Program-made: the position numbers and the translations under genes
Origin: Paenibacillus sp. JCM 18996
GTDB taxonomy: Bacteria > Bacillota > Bacilli > Paenibacillales > NBRC-103111
NCBI GenBank assembly: GCA_001313085.1
Contig: BBFE01000060.1
Span: 1-23,056, forward strand
DNA: 23,056 bases
Direction: 5' to 3'
Shown: one piece after another, positions 8,897 to 18,559 of the stretch
Numbering within the stretch: the first letter of the stretch is position 1
How the letters are laid out: each line of letters opens with the position of its first letter
Notes under the pieces: model-generated
Told to the model about the DNA's origin: nothing
The model's input: only the letters and a program-made list of their open reading frames with translations
Database searches by the model: none

Positions 8897-9886
8897 TTGA
8901 AAAAAAATCAAAAAAATTGCTGCCTTCTTTATCTGTAAAAAAATAGCCGTCATGAGCATCATAACAGCGCAAGCTGCAGGATTCCTGCCCTCTGCCGCAC
9001 CGGTGTCCAAAGCGTTTGCCGCCGAACCGGCAAAAAACTGCGCCGCCTAAGGCTGCATCCGCCCAAGCCGCAAAATCAGGCACTTCGCTGTCCAAAGCGA
9101 CCTGGATTTGGTATACGCTCCCGCCTTTGACAACATAGACCAATCTTTGAGCCGCTTGAAGTCGAACGGAGTGACCTTGGTTTTTTTCTGCAAATGGATG
9201 TGGATATTCCCAACGCCCGGTATGCGTCATTTATCAGGAAAGCCGGCTCTTTAGGCATCGAAGTGCACGCGCTGGCCGGTGAACCGAACTGGATTCTGCC
9301 GGAGAAGCAGATCAAGATGTACAAGTTCATCAACTGGGTAAAAAAACTATAATCTTAGTGTCAAGCCGGAGGAACGTTTCAAGGGAATCCATCTGGACGT
9401 TGAGCCTTTTACAACTAAGGAATGGACGCAGGATGAGGATAAAATGCTTGGCTACTGGAGAGATACGATCACCGGCTTCGTACAGGAAACCAAGATGGAG
9501 ACGGGCCTGCCGACCGGAGCTGACATCCCTTTTTTTGGCTGAATAAATTCAATGTTCCGGATGGTCATGGAGGACGAACGACTCTATCCCAATTTATAAT
9601 AAGCCATATGGACACGACTACCCTAATGGCCTACCGCACTAATACGCAGGAGATTACCGATGTGGCCCTGGCCGAAATGAACGAAGCGGAAAGGTTAGGC
9701 AAACCGCTCCTTCTTTCGGTAGAAACTTTGCAGAATCCCGACAGCTTCATCACCTTTCACGGTAAAGGCAAAAAAAACATGAACAAAGTCATGGAGGAAG
9801 TCGATAATAAGCTCAGGAACCGCAACACGTACAAAGGCTATGCCGTGCATGATTTCAGCGGGTGGGGCGAAATGGAAGACGATTAA
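8897..9886 (+). CDS. Secreted TIM-barrel-like protein of unknown function (many frame breaks)
   Basis: Once repaired, a lysine-rich N-terminus (MKKKSKKLLPSLSVKKIAVM) leads into a hydrophobic stretch and a probable cleavage site after SKAFA, so the product is likely exported. The mature part alternates strand-like and helix-like blocks typical of a glycosidase-style barrel: ATWIWYT, GVTLVFLQMDVDIPNARYAS, LGIEVHALAGEPNW, FKGIHLDVEPFTT, TTLMAYRTNTQEI, KPLLLSVETLQ and a final ITFHGKGK. HLDVEPF and SVET place acidic residues where barrel enzymes keep catalytic ones, but I cannot assign a CAZy family. The TTG start follows AAAAGGAG. Breaks fall at 8900-8907, 8937-8943, 9032-9037, about 9121-9128, 9181-9187, 9340-9346 and 9530-9536. 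The repaired length is about 330 aa. Function is an inference from fold only. Confidence 0.65.
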
Positions 9887-9913
9887 TCTTACACGAAATT
9901 GCAGGGTCAATGA

Positions 9914-9958
9914 GGCTTTCCCCGAAGTGCTGTGTCCGCTCGGGGAAAGCCCCTTGTT
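9914..9958 (+). terminator. Rho-independent terminator
   Basis: A perfect 12-bp stem, GGCTTTCCCCGA (9914-9925) with TCGGGGAAAGCC (9940-9951), is followed by the T-rich CCTTGTTCTT. It lies 27 bp after the stop of the secreted protein gene. Confidence 0.85.
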
Positions 9959-9992
9959 CTTATTGTTAATCCTGTGAATTGTCAAATATCAC

Positions 9993-10492
9993 TCAAACGG
10001 AATGTGAAAATGCAGCATCAAAAAAAACGATAATTGCAATGGAAAGACAATATGCCCTTAAAGGCTTTAAATAATGGAGCCGAAGCATGGGAAACATCAT
10101 CATGTCAAAGAGCACAGAGTACCAAAATTTCCATCCATGGCCATATGAAATCCTCGCGAAATATTGTAACAGCCATTCGACGACAGCATAAATACTGACC
10201 CAAATGAGGTAATACAGCGCTTTTTTAACCCAGCCTCCGCTTGGATACCGCGACAAAAAAAGATGAGGACGGTGAGCGGCATAACCACAACTGCGTAGAC
10301 GATAACCGTAAGCTGCTGTTTATAAAAAATATCAGGCGTAAATATCCACAGCATATGGTCCTTTGTCAAATATTCGTAGAGCAGGCCGCCGGCGGTGATA
10401 TATAACATCGTAGCATGATATTGTGACCAGTTTCTCCAATCTGACCAACGCCAAGCAGCATAGATCGTAAATAATGCGATAGCAGCATGCAT
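9993..10492 (-). CDS. CBO0543-family integral membrane protein (frame broken)
   Basis: Repaired, this is a protein of about 166 aa with four or five hydrophobic helices and the pattern DWRNWSQYHATMLYITAGGL, KDHMLWIFTPD, ALYYLIWVSIYAVVEWLLQY and GWKFWYSVLFDMMMFPMLRL. That pattern is characteristic of the CBO0543 family of Bacillota membrane proteins. No function is established. The A7 run 10255-10261 is one base short; an eighth restores LIFFLSRYPSGGWVKKALYY. I chose ATG 10492, preceded by AGGTAG; a TTG ten codons earlier (10522) is in frame. The gene faces the terminator of the secreted protein gene. Confidence 0.75.
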
Positions 10493-10585
10493 GTCTCTAC
10501 CTGCCTTAATGGAAATGTTCAATTATTATTCCCAAATTTACGAAAAGTAACCTGCACAGTCTGTCCCCCTATGAACACCTGTCCG

Positions 10586-12044
10586 TTATAGAATTGGAGA
10601 AACCAGCCGCGCCATCGACTCCACACCCCTCAGCAGCACCGGCCGCTTGTTATAATCCACGTAGGTGTAAAGCTGGAAGAACGCACGTCCTTCACAAACG
10701 CCGCCTCAAGCTGCGACGCCACACCTGCATCATAAACAAACGCGTTGATTTCAAAATTTAGCCTGAAGCTGCGGGGATCCATATTCGCCGTGCCGACGGA
10801 GGCGGCTTGCCCGTCCACCACAATCGTTTTGGCGTGAAGGAAGCCGTCGTTGTACAAGTAGCACTTCACCCCTGCGCGAAGCAGCTCGCCCAAATATGCA
10901 TAAGATGCCCACTGCACTATGAAATGGTTTCCTTTTCGCGGGATCATCACTTTCACCTCCACACCGGACAGGGCAGCGATTTTCAATGCGTTGATCAGGC
11001 TATCGTCGGGCAGAAAATAAGGAGATTGCAGAAGGATGCTTTCCCTGGCCTCGAAGAAGATTTTGATGAAGCTGTCCTTGATATGCTGCTCTTCGACATC
11101 CGGTCCGCTGGAGACGATCTGCACCGCCGCGCGGCCCTCCGCCTCCACCTTCGGATAAAACGCCGGATCGGAGGAAATATTCTGCCGCGAGCAAACCTTC
11201 CAATCCTGCAGAAATTGAGCCTGGAGGCTGTACACCGCATTGCCGCTGATCATCAGGTGAGTGTCGCGCCAATTGCCGATCTTCGGGCTCAGTCCGACAT
11301 ACTCTTCGCCCACGTTAAATCCGCCGATAAACCCGATTTTGCCGTCGATCACCGCTATTTTCCGATGGTTGCGGAAGTTGACCTTCAGGTTGAGAAAATG
11401 GATTCTGGACGGAAAGTACGGGCTTACTTCTCCCCCGGCCTGTCTAAGCTCGTTAAACAGCCTGTTGCTGCTGCGCGGCGTACCGACATCGTCATATATC
11501 AGCCGGACGCTGACGCCCTGCTCCGCTTTTGCTATGAGCGCCCGGATGATCTCCTGGCCCAAGGCGTCACTGCCCATTTTATAGTACAGCAGGTGGACAT
11601 GCTCCTTGGCTTCGCGGATGCACTCAACGAGGGCGTCGAATTTCAGCCTTCCTTTGGTGAACACGGTGATTACGTTGTTTCTGGTGAGCGGCGCAGAACT
11701 GTATAGCGTGTTCATCTGGACGAGAGCCTGGAATTTACGCACGGACGGGTTTTCTTCGGCCATTGCTGCGGATAGACTGGCTGCCTGTGCCGGCAGCTTC
11801 TTGGGCGGCGGCTGCTTGACGATGGAGGTGAAGATGGTTTTGCGCCGCTTGGCCCAATTTTGTCCCATAAAAAATGTAAAGAATAAATCCGACGATCGGC
11901 AAAAAACAGCAGCAGCATCAGCCAGGCCCAGGTAACGCCAACGTCGCGCCTTTCCAGGAATACGATGGCCAGCGCGAACAATAGATTAATAAAGAGAATC
12001 CATGTATAAAGGTAATTCCACACTTCCGCAGTGGAGACATGCAT
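10586..12044 (-). CDS. cls: Cardiolipin synthase, phospholipase D family (frame broken)
   Basis: The enzyme joins two phosphatidylglycerols into cardiolipin plus glycerol at the membrane. Two N-terminal helices (WILFINLLFALAIVFLERRD and WAWLMLLLFLPIVGFILYIF) are followed by two PLD domains. Each PLD domain carries an HKD motif: NHRKIAVIDGKIGFIGGFN and HAKTIVVDGQAASVGTANMD. Breaks at the A6 runs 11901-11906 and 11869-11874 each need one base fewer (or two more); removing one aligns FLPIVGFILYIFMGQNWAKR with the length of Bacillus ClsA. A third break near 10671-10674 needs one more base and restores the family ending YTYVDYNKRPV to SMARLVSPIL, stopping at 10586. The repaired length is about 485 aa. 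It is divergent from the gene at 12249. Confidence 0.88.
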
Positions 12045-12160
12045 GGAACGCCGACCCCCTTCCTTACTCCCCTAATTTTACCTGCTTTATATGCTAAAAT
12101 ACATATGTGAGCGCGCCCGCCTCTCTTCCTTTATTTAACCAACCGATGAAGCCAGGGAAC

Positions 12161-12186
12161 AAAAAAAAGCACAGGGCGTCCTGTGC
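12161..12186 (-). terminator. Leftward-facing terminator hairpin in a divergent promoter region
   Basis: GCACAGG (12169-12175) pairs with CCTGTGC (12180-12186) around a 4-nt loop. On the minus strand the stem is followed by eight T (12161-12168), which is textbook intrinsic-terminator architecture. There is no leftward gene upstream of it: it lies between divergent cls (-) and the EEP-family gene (+). It could attenuate a long cls leader, end a small RNA or block antisense transcription. Confidence 0.65.
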
Positions 12187-12248
12187 ATCATCCAACTATA
12201 AAAGTACGGTTAATGGTTAATGATATCAATATCCTTAAGGAACGGAGC

Positions 12249-12993
12249 ATGATGATGAAGCTGACGGTAATGAACTATAACATCCACCACGGCCAAGGGA
12301 CCGACAGGGTCGTCAGCCTGGAGAGGATCTCCGAAGCCATCGAGTCCGCGGGCGCCGATCTGATCGGCTTAAATGAAGTGGACCGGCACTTCTCCAGAAG
12401 GAGCGGATTTAGGGATCAGATTGCCATCCTTGCGGAGAGCCTGGGAATGCACTATGTTTTCAGTCCTGCGATTTCGTTCATGCCGCGCCGCTCCGGGGCG
12501 CCGATGTGCCAGTACGGCAACGCGCTGCTTTCCCGGTTCCCGCTCGGCGAAAAAAACGCAGCAGTCTGCTGCCTAGATACTGGAAAATGGACGAAGCCAG
12601 GTCCTTATTGACTGCGGTGCTGCCCCTGGAACCTGGCCCGCTGCATATTTATGTAACGCATTTAAGCATTAACCCTCTTAATCAGCTTAAACAGATGGAG
12701 TATTTACGTGATACCCTGCAGAAGGAGGAGTGCCCGGCTCTTCTCGTGGGGGACTTTAACATGCTGCCCGGCACACGTCCATGGAGGATAATGGCCGGAG
12801 TTATGCAGGATGTCTGCCACACCGGGACGGAGGGCGCGCCGCAGGGCTGCAAGACTTATCCGGCAGCACGGCCGGGACGCAGCTGGATTACATCTTTGCC
12901 AGCTCCCATTTTCGCGTGCTCTCCTCCCAATCCGTACAGGGGACATTGGCTTCCGACCACCTGCCAATCAAGGCCGTACTGGAGCTGCAGTAA
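12249..12993 (+). CDS. Endonuclease/exonuclease/phosphatase (EEP) family protein (frame broken)
   Basis: Repaired to about 248 aa, the protein shows the EEP core in order: LTVMNYNIHHGQG, ADLIGLNEVDRH (metal-binding Glu), HIYVTHLSINP, ALLVGDFNMLPGT (the GDFN motif), LDYIFAS and the catalytic SDHLPIKAVL. Family members hydrolyse phosphodiesters in DNA, lipids or second messengers, and sequence alone does not say which. Cotranscription with a lipid gene cannot be used as a guide because cls is divergent. The A7 run 12550-12556 is one short (an eighth restores LGEKKRSSLLPRYWKMDEA). GGG at 12874-12876 is one G short (restoring TYPAARPGTQLDYIF). Translation probably begins in the ATG ATG ATG cluster at 12249-12257 behind AAGGA/GGAGC. 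Confidence 0.82.
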
Positions 12994-13102
12994 ACGGCGG
13001 TCTCTTTAATGCTCCCGCCTGTTTATCCGTGATGTTCTCTGTCAAGCCGCCTGGAGCTGATTGAACGGCGGTAGAGTTGCCGGCTTGAAGTCCATAACAG
13101 AC

Positions 13103-13961
13103 CTATTTCACCGCCGGTCCGAATTTCCCCGAGCGGTAATCCTCAAACGCCTGCTTGATTTCCTCTTCCGTGTTCATGACGAACGGGCCGTACGCGACTA
13201 CCGGTTCACGCAGAGGCTGCCCTGCCACAAGCAAAGCCCGCAGCGGCTGCTCCGCCCGTATCGTGATCTCGCTCTCCGCAGCTCCGCCCGCAGAGCCCAG
13301 CCACAGCACCTGCCCCTGCTCTCCGCGCGTTTCCTCCGCCCCGAAAAAAAACCGCTCCCTTCAAGAACATAAATAAAGCCGTTATAGCTGCCGGGCAGAT
13401 CCTGCGTTAAGGTGACGCCGGCTTCCATGACGATCTCCGCATAGGTGACCGGCACGTGGTTCAGCGTCTTGGCGGCAGTGCCGGCCGAAGCGCCGGAGAA
13501 GACCCGGACCAGAGCGCCCTGCCCGCGGCGTACCGGAGCGTGCGCTGCCCGAATATCCTGGTAGCGCGGCTCCGCCATTTTGTCGGCACGCGGCAGGTTG
13601 ACCCACAACTGCAGGCTGTGAACGGTTTCTCCCGGAAGCGGATCCTCCGAATGGATAATCCCGCGGCCTGCCGTCATCCACTGCACATCTCCCGGTTCAA
13701 GTACCCCGTGCCCTCCATGATTGTCTTCATGCTTCAATCTGCCGTCCAGTATAAAGGTCACCGTCTCAATCCCGCGGTGAGGATGGAAATCGAACGTTCC
13801 CTGCTGAAACCAATCCTCCGCCATGAACAGGAACGGATCATGATCCTCCCAAAGACCCGGTTCCAACACTTGCCCGACCCGGATATGAGGCCCTCTGCCG
13901 GGCGCGTGCGCCACATTGCGGACACGGCTTATCCTCGTTTTGCCGTAAAGTCTTCATTCAT
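13103..13961 (-). CDS. Pirin-family cupin protein (frame broken twice)
   Basis: Pirins are bicupin metal proteins; some act as quercetin dioxygenases and others as redox-sensitive regulators. The N-terminal cupin carries the metal ligands in FHPHRGIETVTFILDGRLKH and HGVLEPGDVQWMTAGRGIIH, followed by the family pattern LQLWVNLP. The start is ATG 13961 after a strong AAGGAGG. Reading on requires a fifth A on the coding strand at the run 13938-13941, giving MNEDFTAKTRISRVRNVAHA. The A8 run 13344-13351 needs a ninth base to restore GSGFFFGAEETRGEQGQVLW and reach the proper C-terminus. The repaired length is about 286 aa. A consensus promoter sits 47 bp upstream, overlapping the end of the DUF1861 gene. 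Confidence 0.88.
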
Positions 13962-14007
13962 TGGGTTGCCTCCTTGTTTGTGCTATGTGATCTAACACTT
14001 ACTTTTA

Positions 14008-14036
14008 ATTATCTACTAATAATTATATATTGTCAA
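14008..14036 (-). promoter_or_regulatory. Sigma-A promoter of the pirin gene
   Basis: On the minus strand a perfect TTGACA (14031-14036) and GATAAT (14008-14013) are separated by exactly 17 bp. The TGA inside the -35 box is the stop codon of the upstream DUF1861 gene (14033-14035), so the promoter begins exactly where that coding region ends. The spacer is AT-rich, with no obvious operator. Confidence 0.8.
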
Positions 14037-14982
14037 CTAAGTTCGAATTTCAGAAAGGGATCCCTAATTGTCAGCCGCTGGGCTTCCGCATCGCTAATGC
14101 CGGCATACAGGTCAGCCGTACCGTCCTTGTTCCGCACAAGGCCTCCGCTAAACACCACATCGACCAAATCCGGCCGTTTGGCTTCACCAGGAAGAAATTC
14201 CGAGCGCTCGGCGATCAGCTCCATATCGGTGTATTGTCCCGTCTCAGGGTTAAGCGCAAACACCATCGGATAGTAGTGCCGGTCTCGCAGCTCGTCGAAG
14301 CAGGCAACATGGCCTAACACGCCGATCCAGCCGTTCGCCAGCCGGTGAAGCTCATTTGCTCCGCCCCAATCCTCTTCGATGAACTGGTCCTCCAGCAGCG
14401 GGGCTTCCTCAATCAAGTCCACCGTCAAGTCGGCAAGAGCAGCAGCCCGGGTATAGCCGATTTTCCCTCTTCCGCCTTTGTCGCCCTGCGGCCGGGTAAA
14501 CACGCCGATGCCTCCACAAGGAAGCTCGACCAGACGCAAGTCTTTCATCCCCTCAGGTCCGCTAAAAAAACTGCTGCAGTTCCGAAATCCTGCCGCCTTT
14601 ATAGAAAACGGTGCGCCAAGCCAATGCGTCTGCCCTCGCAGGATGCGGGTAAATCTGAACGCCTCCCACGATCAATTCGCCTTGAATCCTCGTAAAGAAC
14701 GGTCCTGCAGCTGCAGCACAGGCGCGTCTTCCCTTACTGCCCATTGCCCGCCGCGCTGTACGAAAAAAACATGATTTGCGAATGCTCGCTGTCCCGCGAT
14801 TCCACCCGTCCGGCGATCACAAGCTCACCTTGGTCTTCGAAAGGCGCTGTTATGTTGTAAACATCTTTTTTCACCCATGCCTTGAAAAAAACAATCTTTT
14901 CTTTATAGCTTACAGTGCTTGGTTTAGAGCGGTATTCTTTAAGCAGCGTTTGACAGGTTTTATTATCCGATTGATGTGCCAA
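14033..14982 (-). CDS. DUF1861-family protein (frame broken three times)
   Basis: The blocks DVYNITAPFEDQGELVIAGR, RVESRDSEHSQIMFF, GELIVGGVQIYPHP, GPEGMKDLRLVELP, GGRGKIGYTR, WGGANELHRLANGWIGVLGH and KRPDLVDVVFSGGLVRNKDG are those of the DUF1861 family. I see a likeness to five-bladed glycoside phosphorylase/hydrolase folds of the GH130 type, but no activity is established. Translation starts at TTG 14982 behind GGGAGGAGC. Breaks: the A7 run 14763-14769 needs one more base (FFFVQRGGQWAVRED). A site near 14699-14702 needs one more (LQDRFFTRIQGE). The A7 run 14564-14570 needs one fewer (LQQFFSGPEGMKD). The repaired length is about 316 aa. It lies 90 bp downstream of ileS with no terminator seen, so readthrough from the T-box-controlled transcript is possible. 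Confidence 0.78.
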
Positions 14983-15071
14983 TGAAAAGCTCCTCCCGGC
15001 GACTCAAGCTGCATTGCATACTTGCGGCTGCAGCAAAGGCTTTTATGGGTATTATTGTAACCGGACTCCAC

Positions 15072-18000
15072 TCATTGTTCAACCAGCATCCCGATCGATT
15101 GGCCGCCGATCTTGACGTGTTCCATTCCTTGCAGAGAGCTGTATTTTAGGCTCTTCAGCAACACATTTTCAAACAGCACCTGTTCAAAACGGTCCAGCGC
15201 TTCCCTTACTTCCCCCTCCGCTTGGAGAATTAACCCGATCCGTTTGTCCAGAGGAAGCTCCAGCCGTTTCCGGTAATCTTGCACCGCCCGCACCACTTCC
15301 CGTACCAGCCCTCCTGCTCCAGTTGTTTGGTCAGCCGGGTGTTTAAAGCCACTGTCATTTGGTAGCCCGAGGCGCACGCATAACCGGGTTTAGCCCGCTT
15401 TTCTATAAGCAGATCCTCCGCGGAAACTGTGATCTTCTGTCCGGACTCCATGACAAGACTGCAGTTTCCCTGTTGTGCGATGCTGCCCGCTTCCTCCGGA
15501 CTGAGGGCACGCAGGGCAGTTTGGATGGCGCCTGCACGTTTGCCGTACTTGGGGCCTGCGATGTTTAGGTTCAGCTTGAGCGAAACGTCAACAAACCGGC
15601 TTTCCTTCGTCCCGAAGCGGACCGCCTTGACATTGATCTCCTCTTTTATGATGTCCTCGTACTCCAAAAGATCCGCATCCCGTTCCGGCATGACAAAAAA
15701 GCTCACTCAGCGGCTGTCTTGTTTTTTTATTCCTGATTCGTTCCGGACATTGCGTGCAAGCTCGACGATATGGCGCACGGTGTCCATGTCCTGCTCCAGC
15801 TTCGGGTCCAACAGCGGCTTTTCCACCTGAGGGTAATTAGTGAGATGCACGCTTTCTCCGCCGCCGACGTTTCCATAGATGTCCTCCGCCACAAACGGCA
15901 TGAACGGAGCGATCATCTTAGCCAGCGTCAACAGCACGGTTCGCAAAGTTTGGTAGGCACAAAGCTTATCTCCGGTCAACCCGGCCGCCCAGAACCTGTC
16001 CCGGGAACGCCGAATATACCAGTTGCTCATTTCATCGATAAAGGATTCGATTTGCTTGGCCGCTTTTAAAAAAAATCGTTCTCTTCCAGTCCCTCGGTTA
16101 CGTTCTGCAGCAAAGTGTTCATCCTTGACAATATCCACCGGTCCAGCTTGTTGCGCGAAGGCTCAAGATGGAGCTCCGGCTGATATCCGTCAATGGACGC
16201 GTACAAGGTGTAAAAGGAATGGGCGTTCACCAGCGTATCCACGACTTTGGATTTCGCTTCGGCGACAATTTGCCTTGAGAACCGCTTGCTGCTCCATGGG
16301 GCGCTGTCCGACAGCAAAGCCCAGCGTACGGCATCGCTTCCATAAGCTCGATGATTTCCCGGGGATCGATGACGTTTCCTTTGCTTTTTTGACATTTTCT
16401 GTCCGTTTTCGTCCAGAATATGACCTGTAGAAATAACAGCCTTATAAGGAGCCTTGCCTCTAAACAAGGTGGAGACCGCCAGTAGGCTGAAAAACCAGCC
16501 ACGGGTCTGGTCGATGGCCTCGCAGATCATATCCGCCGGAAACTGCCGTTCGAAGCGCTCCCCATTCTCGAAAGGATAATGATGCTGGGCAAAGGGCATG
16601 GACCCGCTGTCAAACCAGACGTCAATCACCTCAGGTGTCCGGTCCATCGCTCCCGGCTCACAATGAGGACATTTCACTTTTATCTCATCCACATAAGGCT
16701 TATGCAGCTCAAGCGGCTCAGGCACCTGCCCGAGGCTGTGACTGCGAAGATCCTGCAGGCTCTCGGGAGCATACTCACCGCAGCATTCCCGGCACACCCA
16801 TACGTTGAGCGGCGTTCCCCAATACCGGCTTCGGCTGATATTCCAATCCACGATCTCCTCCAGAAAATTACCGAACCGGCCATCGCGTAAATGAGAGGGA
16901 TACCATTTGATCTGCCGGTTGCCCTCGATCAGCTGCTCTTTGACCGCTGTTGTTTTGATGAACCAGCTCTCTGTCGCATAATAAAGGAGCGGCGACTTGC
17001 AGCGCCAGCAGAACGGATAGCTGTGCTCAATCCTCTCTTTGGAATGGAGTAATCCCCGCTGTGCGAGCAGTTTCACGATATCGACATCGCAGTCTTTTAC
17101 GAAACGGCCTGCGAAATCCGTTACATCATTGACGTAGCGGCCCGAGGCGTCCACCACACTCAGCATCACCACTCCGTGTTCCCGGGACGCTTTATAGTCA
17201 TCCTCGCCATGCGCGGGGGCAATATGGACGATTCCGGTGCCGCTTGTATCGGTGACAAAATCCGCTTCAATCACCGCAAAATCGCGCCCTGCCCTCACAT
17301 ATCGGAAAGGAGGCTCGTAACGGGTGCCGACGAGCTCGGCTCCTTTTAAAGTCCCGACCACTTCGTAGTCGCCTTTCATCACGCCCGGTGCCATTTTTTT
17401 TCCGCGACAATATAAATTTCATTCTGATGCTTGACCTTTACATACCGGATGTCCTTATTTACGGCAAGCGCAGCGTTAGCGGGCAAAGTCCAAGGTGTGG
17501 TGGTCCATCCCAACAAGGTTTCCTCTCTGTCTTTCAGCTTAAACTTCACAGTTGCGCTGAGATCCTTCACCCGTTCATACCCCTGTGCCACCTCATGGGA
17601 ACTGAGCGTCGTCTGGCAGCTTGGGCAATAGGGACTTACCCGATGGCCTTTGTACAGCAGCCCTTTCCTGTGAATGTTTGCCAGCAGATACCACACCGTC
17701 TCGATGTAGTCATTGTTCAAAGTAATGTACGGATCGTCCAGATCGGTCCAATACCCGATGGCTTCGGTCAGCTCGCGCCACTGCTGCTCATACTCGAATA
17801 CGCTCTCTTTACAACGCTGGATAAATTCGGCCACGCCGTATTTTTCAATCTCTTTCTTGCCCGAGATGCCAAGCCGCTTTTCCACACCAAGCTCGACGGG
17901 CAGGCCGTGTGTATCCCAGCCCGCTTTGCGGATCACCTGATGTCCAGTCATCGTTTTATAGCGGCCGATAAAATCTTTAATGACACGTCCAAGCATATGC

Positions 18001-18167
18001 CCGATGTGCGGAACTCCGTTCGCGGTCGGCGGGCCTTCATACATTACGAAACTCGGGCTTCCCTGCCTCTGTTCAATGGATTTTCGGAAGGTTCCTTTGT
18101 CCCTCCACTCAGCAAGCACTCGAAGTTCTCGGTTCCTGGCGTTTTCCTTCACATCCACTCTCTGCAT
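15072..18167 (-). CDS. ileS: Isoleucyl-tRNA synthetase, type 2 (IleS2-like; multiple frame breaks)
   Basis: The enzyme charges tRNA-Ile. Class I signatures are clear: [18 protein letters not shown] carries the HIGH motif, [10 protein letters not shown] follows, [12 protein letters not shown] marks the CP1 editing domain and [11 protein letters not shown] begins KMSKS. The N-terminus ([40 protein letters not shown]) resembles the eukaryote-like IleS2 branch, not Bacillus housekeeping IleS. Many IleS2 enzymes tolerate mupirocin. ATG 18167 follows GGAAAGGGTGAG. Breaks: T8 17394-17401 (+1), T6 16385-16390 (one base too many, splitting KMSKSKGN), AA 16344-16345 (+1, restoring [10 protein letters not shown]), A8 16068-16075 (+1), T7 15722-15728 (+1), A6 15695-15700 (-1 or +2) and CCC 15309-15311 (+1). 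The repaired length is about 1,030 aa. A T-box leader precedes it. Confidence 0.9.
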
Positions 18168-18198
18168 ATCGCTCACCCTTTCCATTTTTTTTGAAAAC

Positions 18199-18470
18199 AA
18201 AAAAAACCCGTCCCCGAAAGACGAGTCTGATCTCGCGTTACCACCCTTGTTCTATAACGAGTCGTGAAAGAAACGTCATAGCACTCACTACGTACCATCA
18301 TACGTGTTCCTTTTAACGGCGGAACCCCGGCTAAGCTTACTGGTTATCGAACGTTCGGCTTCGCATCTCCGAGATGATTTTCGGCTAAGGCTGAACACCG
18401 GCTCGCACCTGCTGCCGGCTCTCTGGGGAACAGCGTCCTAACGTACTCTTTCTCGTCATCGATTTTAACT
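18199..18470 (-). promoter_or_regulatory. T-box riboswitch, isoleucine-specific leader of ileS
   Basis: Read on the minus strand, the leader has the Stem I base GATGACGAGAAAGAGTA, the distal AGCCGGCAGCAGGTGCGAGC region and a candidate specifier ATC (18376-18378) followed by A. It ends with the T-box GGGTGGTAACGCG (18234-18246), then a terminator stem ACTCGTC/GACGGGT and eight T (18199-18206). Uncharged tRNA-Ile would pair with the AUC specifier and the UGGU bulge to favour antitermination. A neighbouring ATC at 18373-18375 is an alternative specifier, also isoleucine. The leader ends about 30 bases before the ileS start. Confidence 0.9.
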
Positions 18471-18484
18471 TGTGTTTGATTACA

Positions 18485-18513
18485 TATTTACATTTAATAT
18501 AAGCAGTTGTCAA
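18485..18513 (-). promoter_or_regulatory. Promoter of the ileS T-box transcript
   Basis: On the minus strand TTGACA (18508-18513) lies 17 bp from TAAATA (18485-18490), a few bases before the expected start of the T-box leader. The -35 is perfect and the -10 is poor, but position and orientation fit well. Confidence 0.6.
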
Positions 18514-18559
18514 GTATTGGAAACCTTTATTTATAAAATATTTGTTCGAACAGGGAGTG

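Noticed and set aside
8747..9989. Exact 15-mer TGAATTGTCAAATAT on both sides of the secreted protein gene, in the same orientation, like a target-site duplication.
   Set aside because: The repeat is AT-rich and 15-mers can recur by chance in a window this size. The segment between carries its own promoter and terminator but no transposase or integrase.
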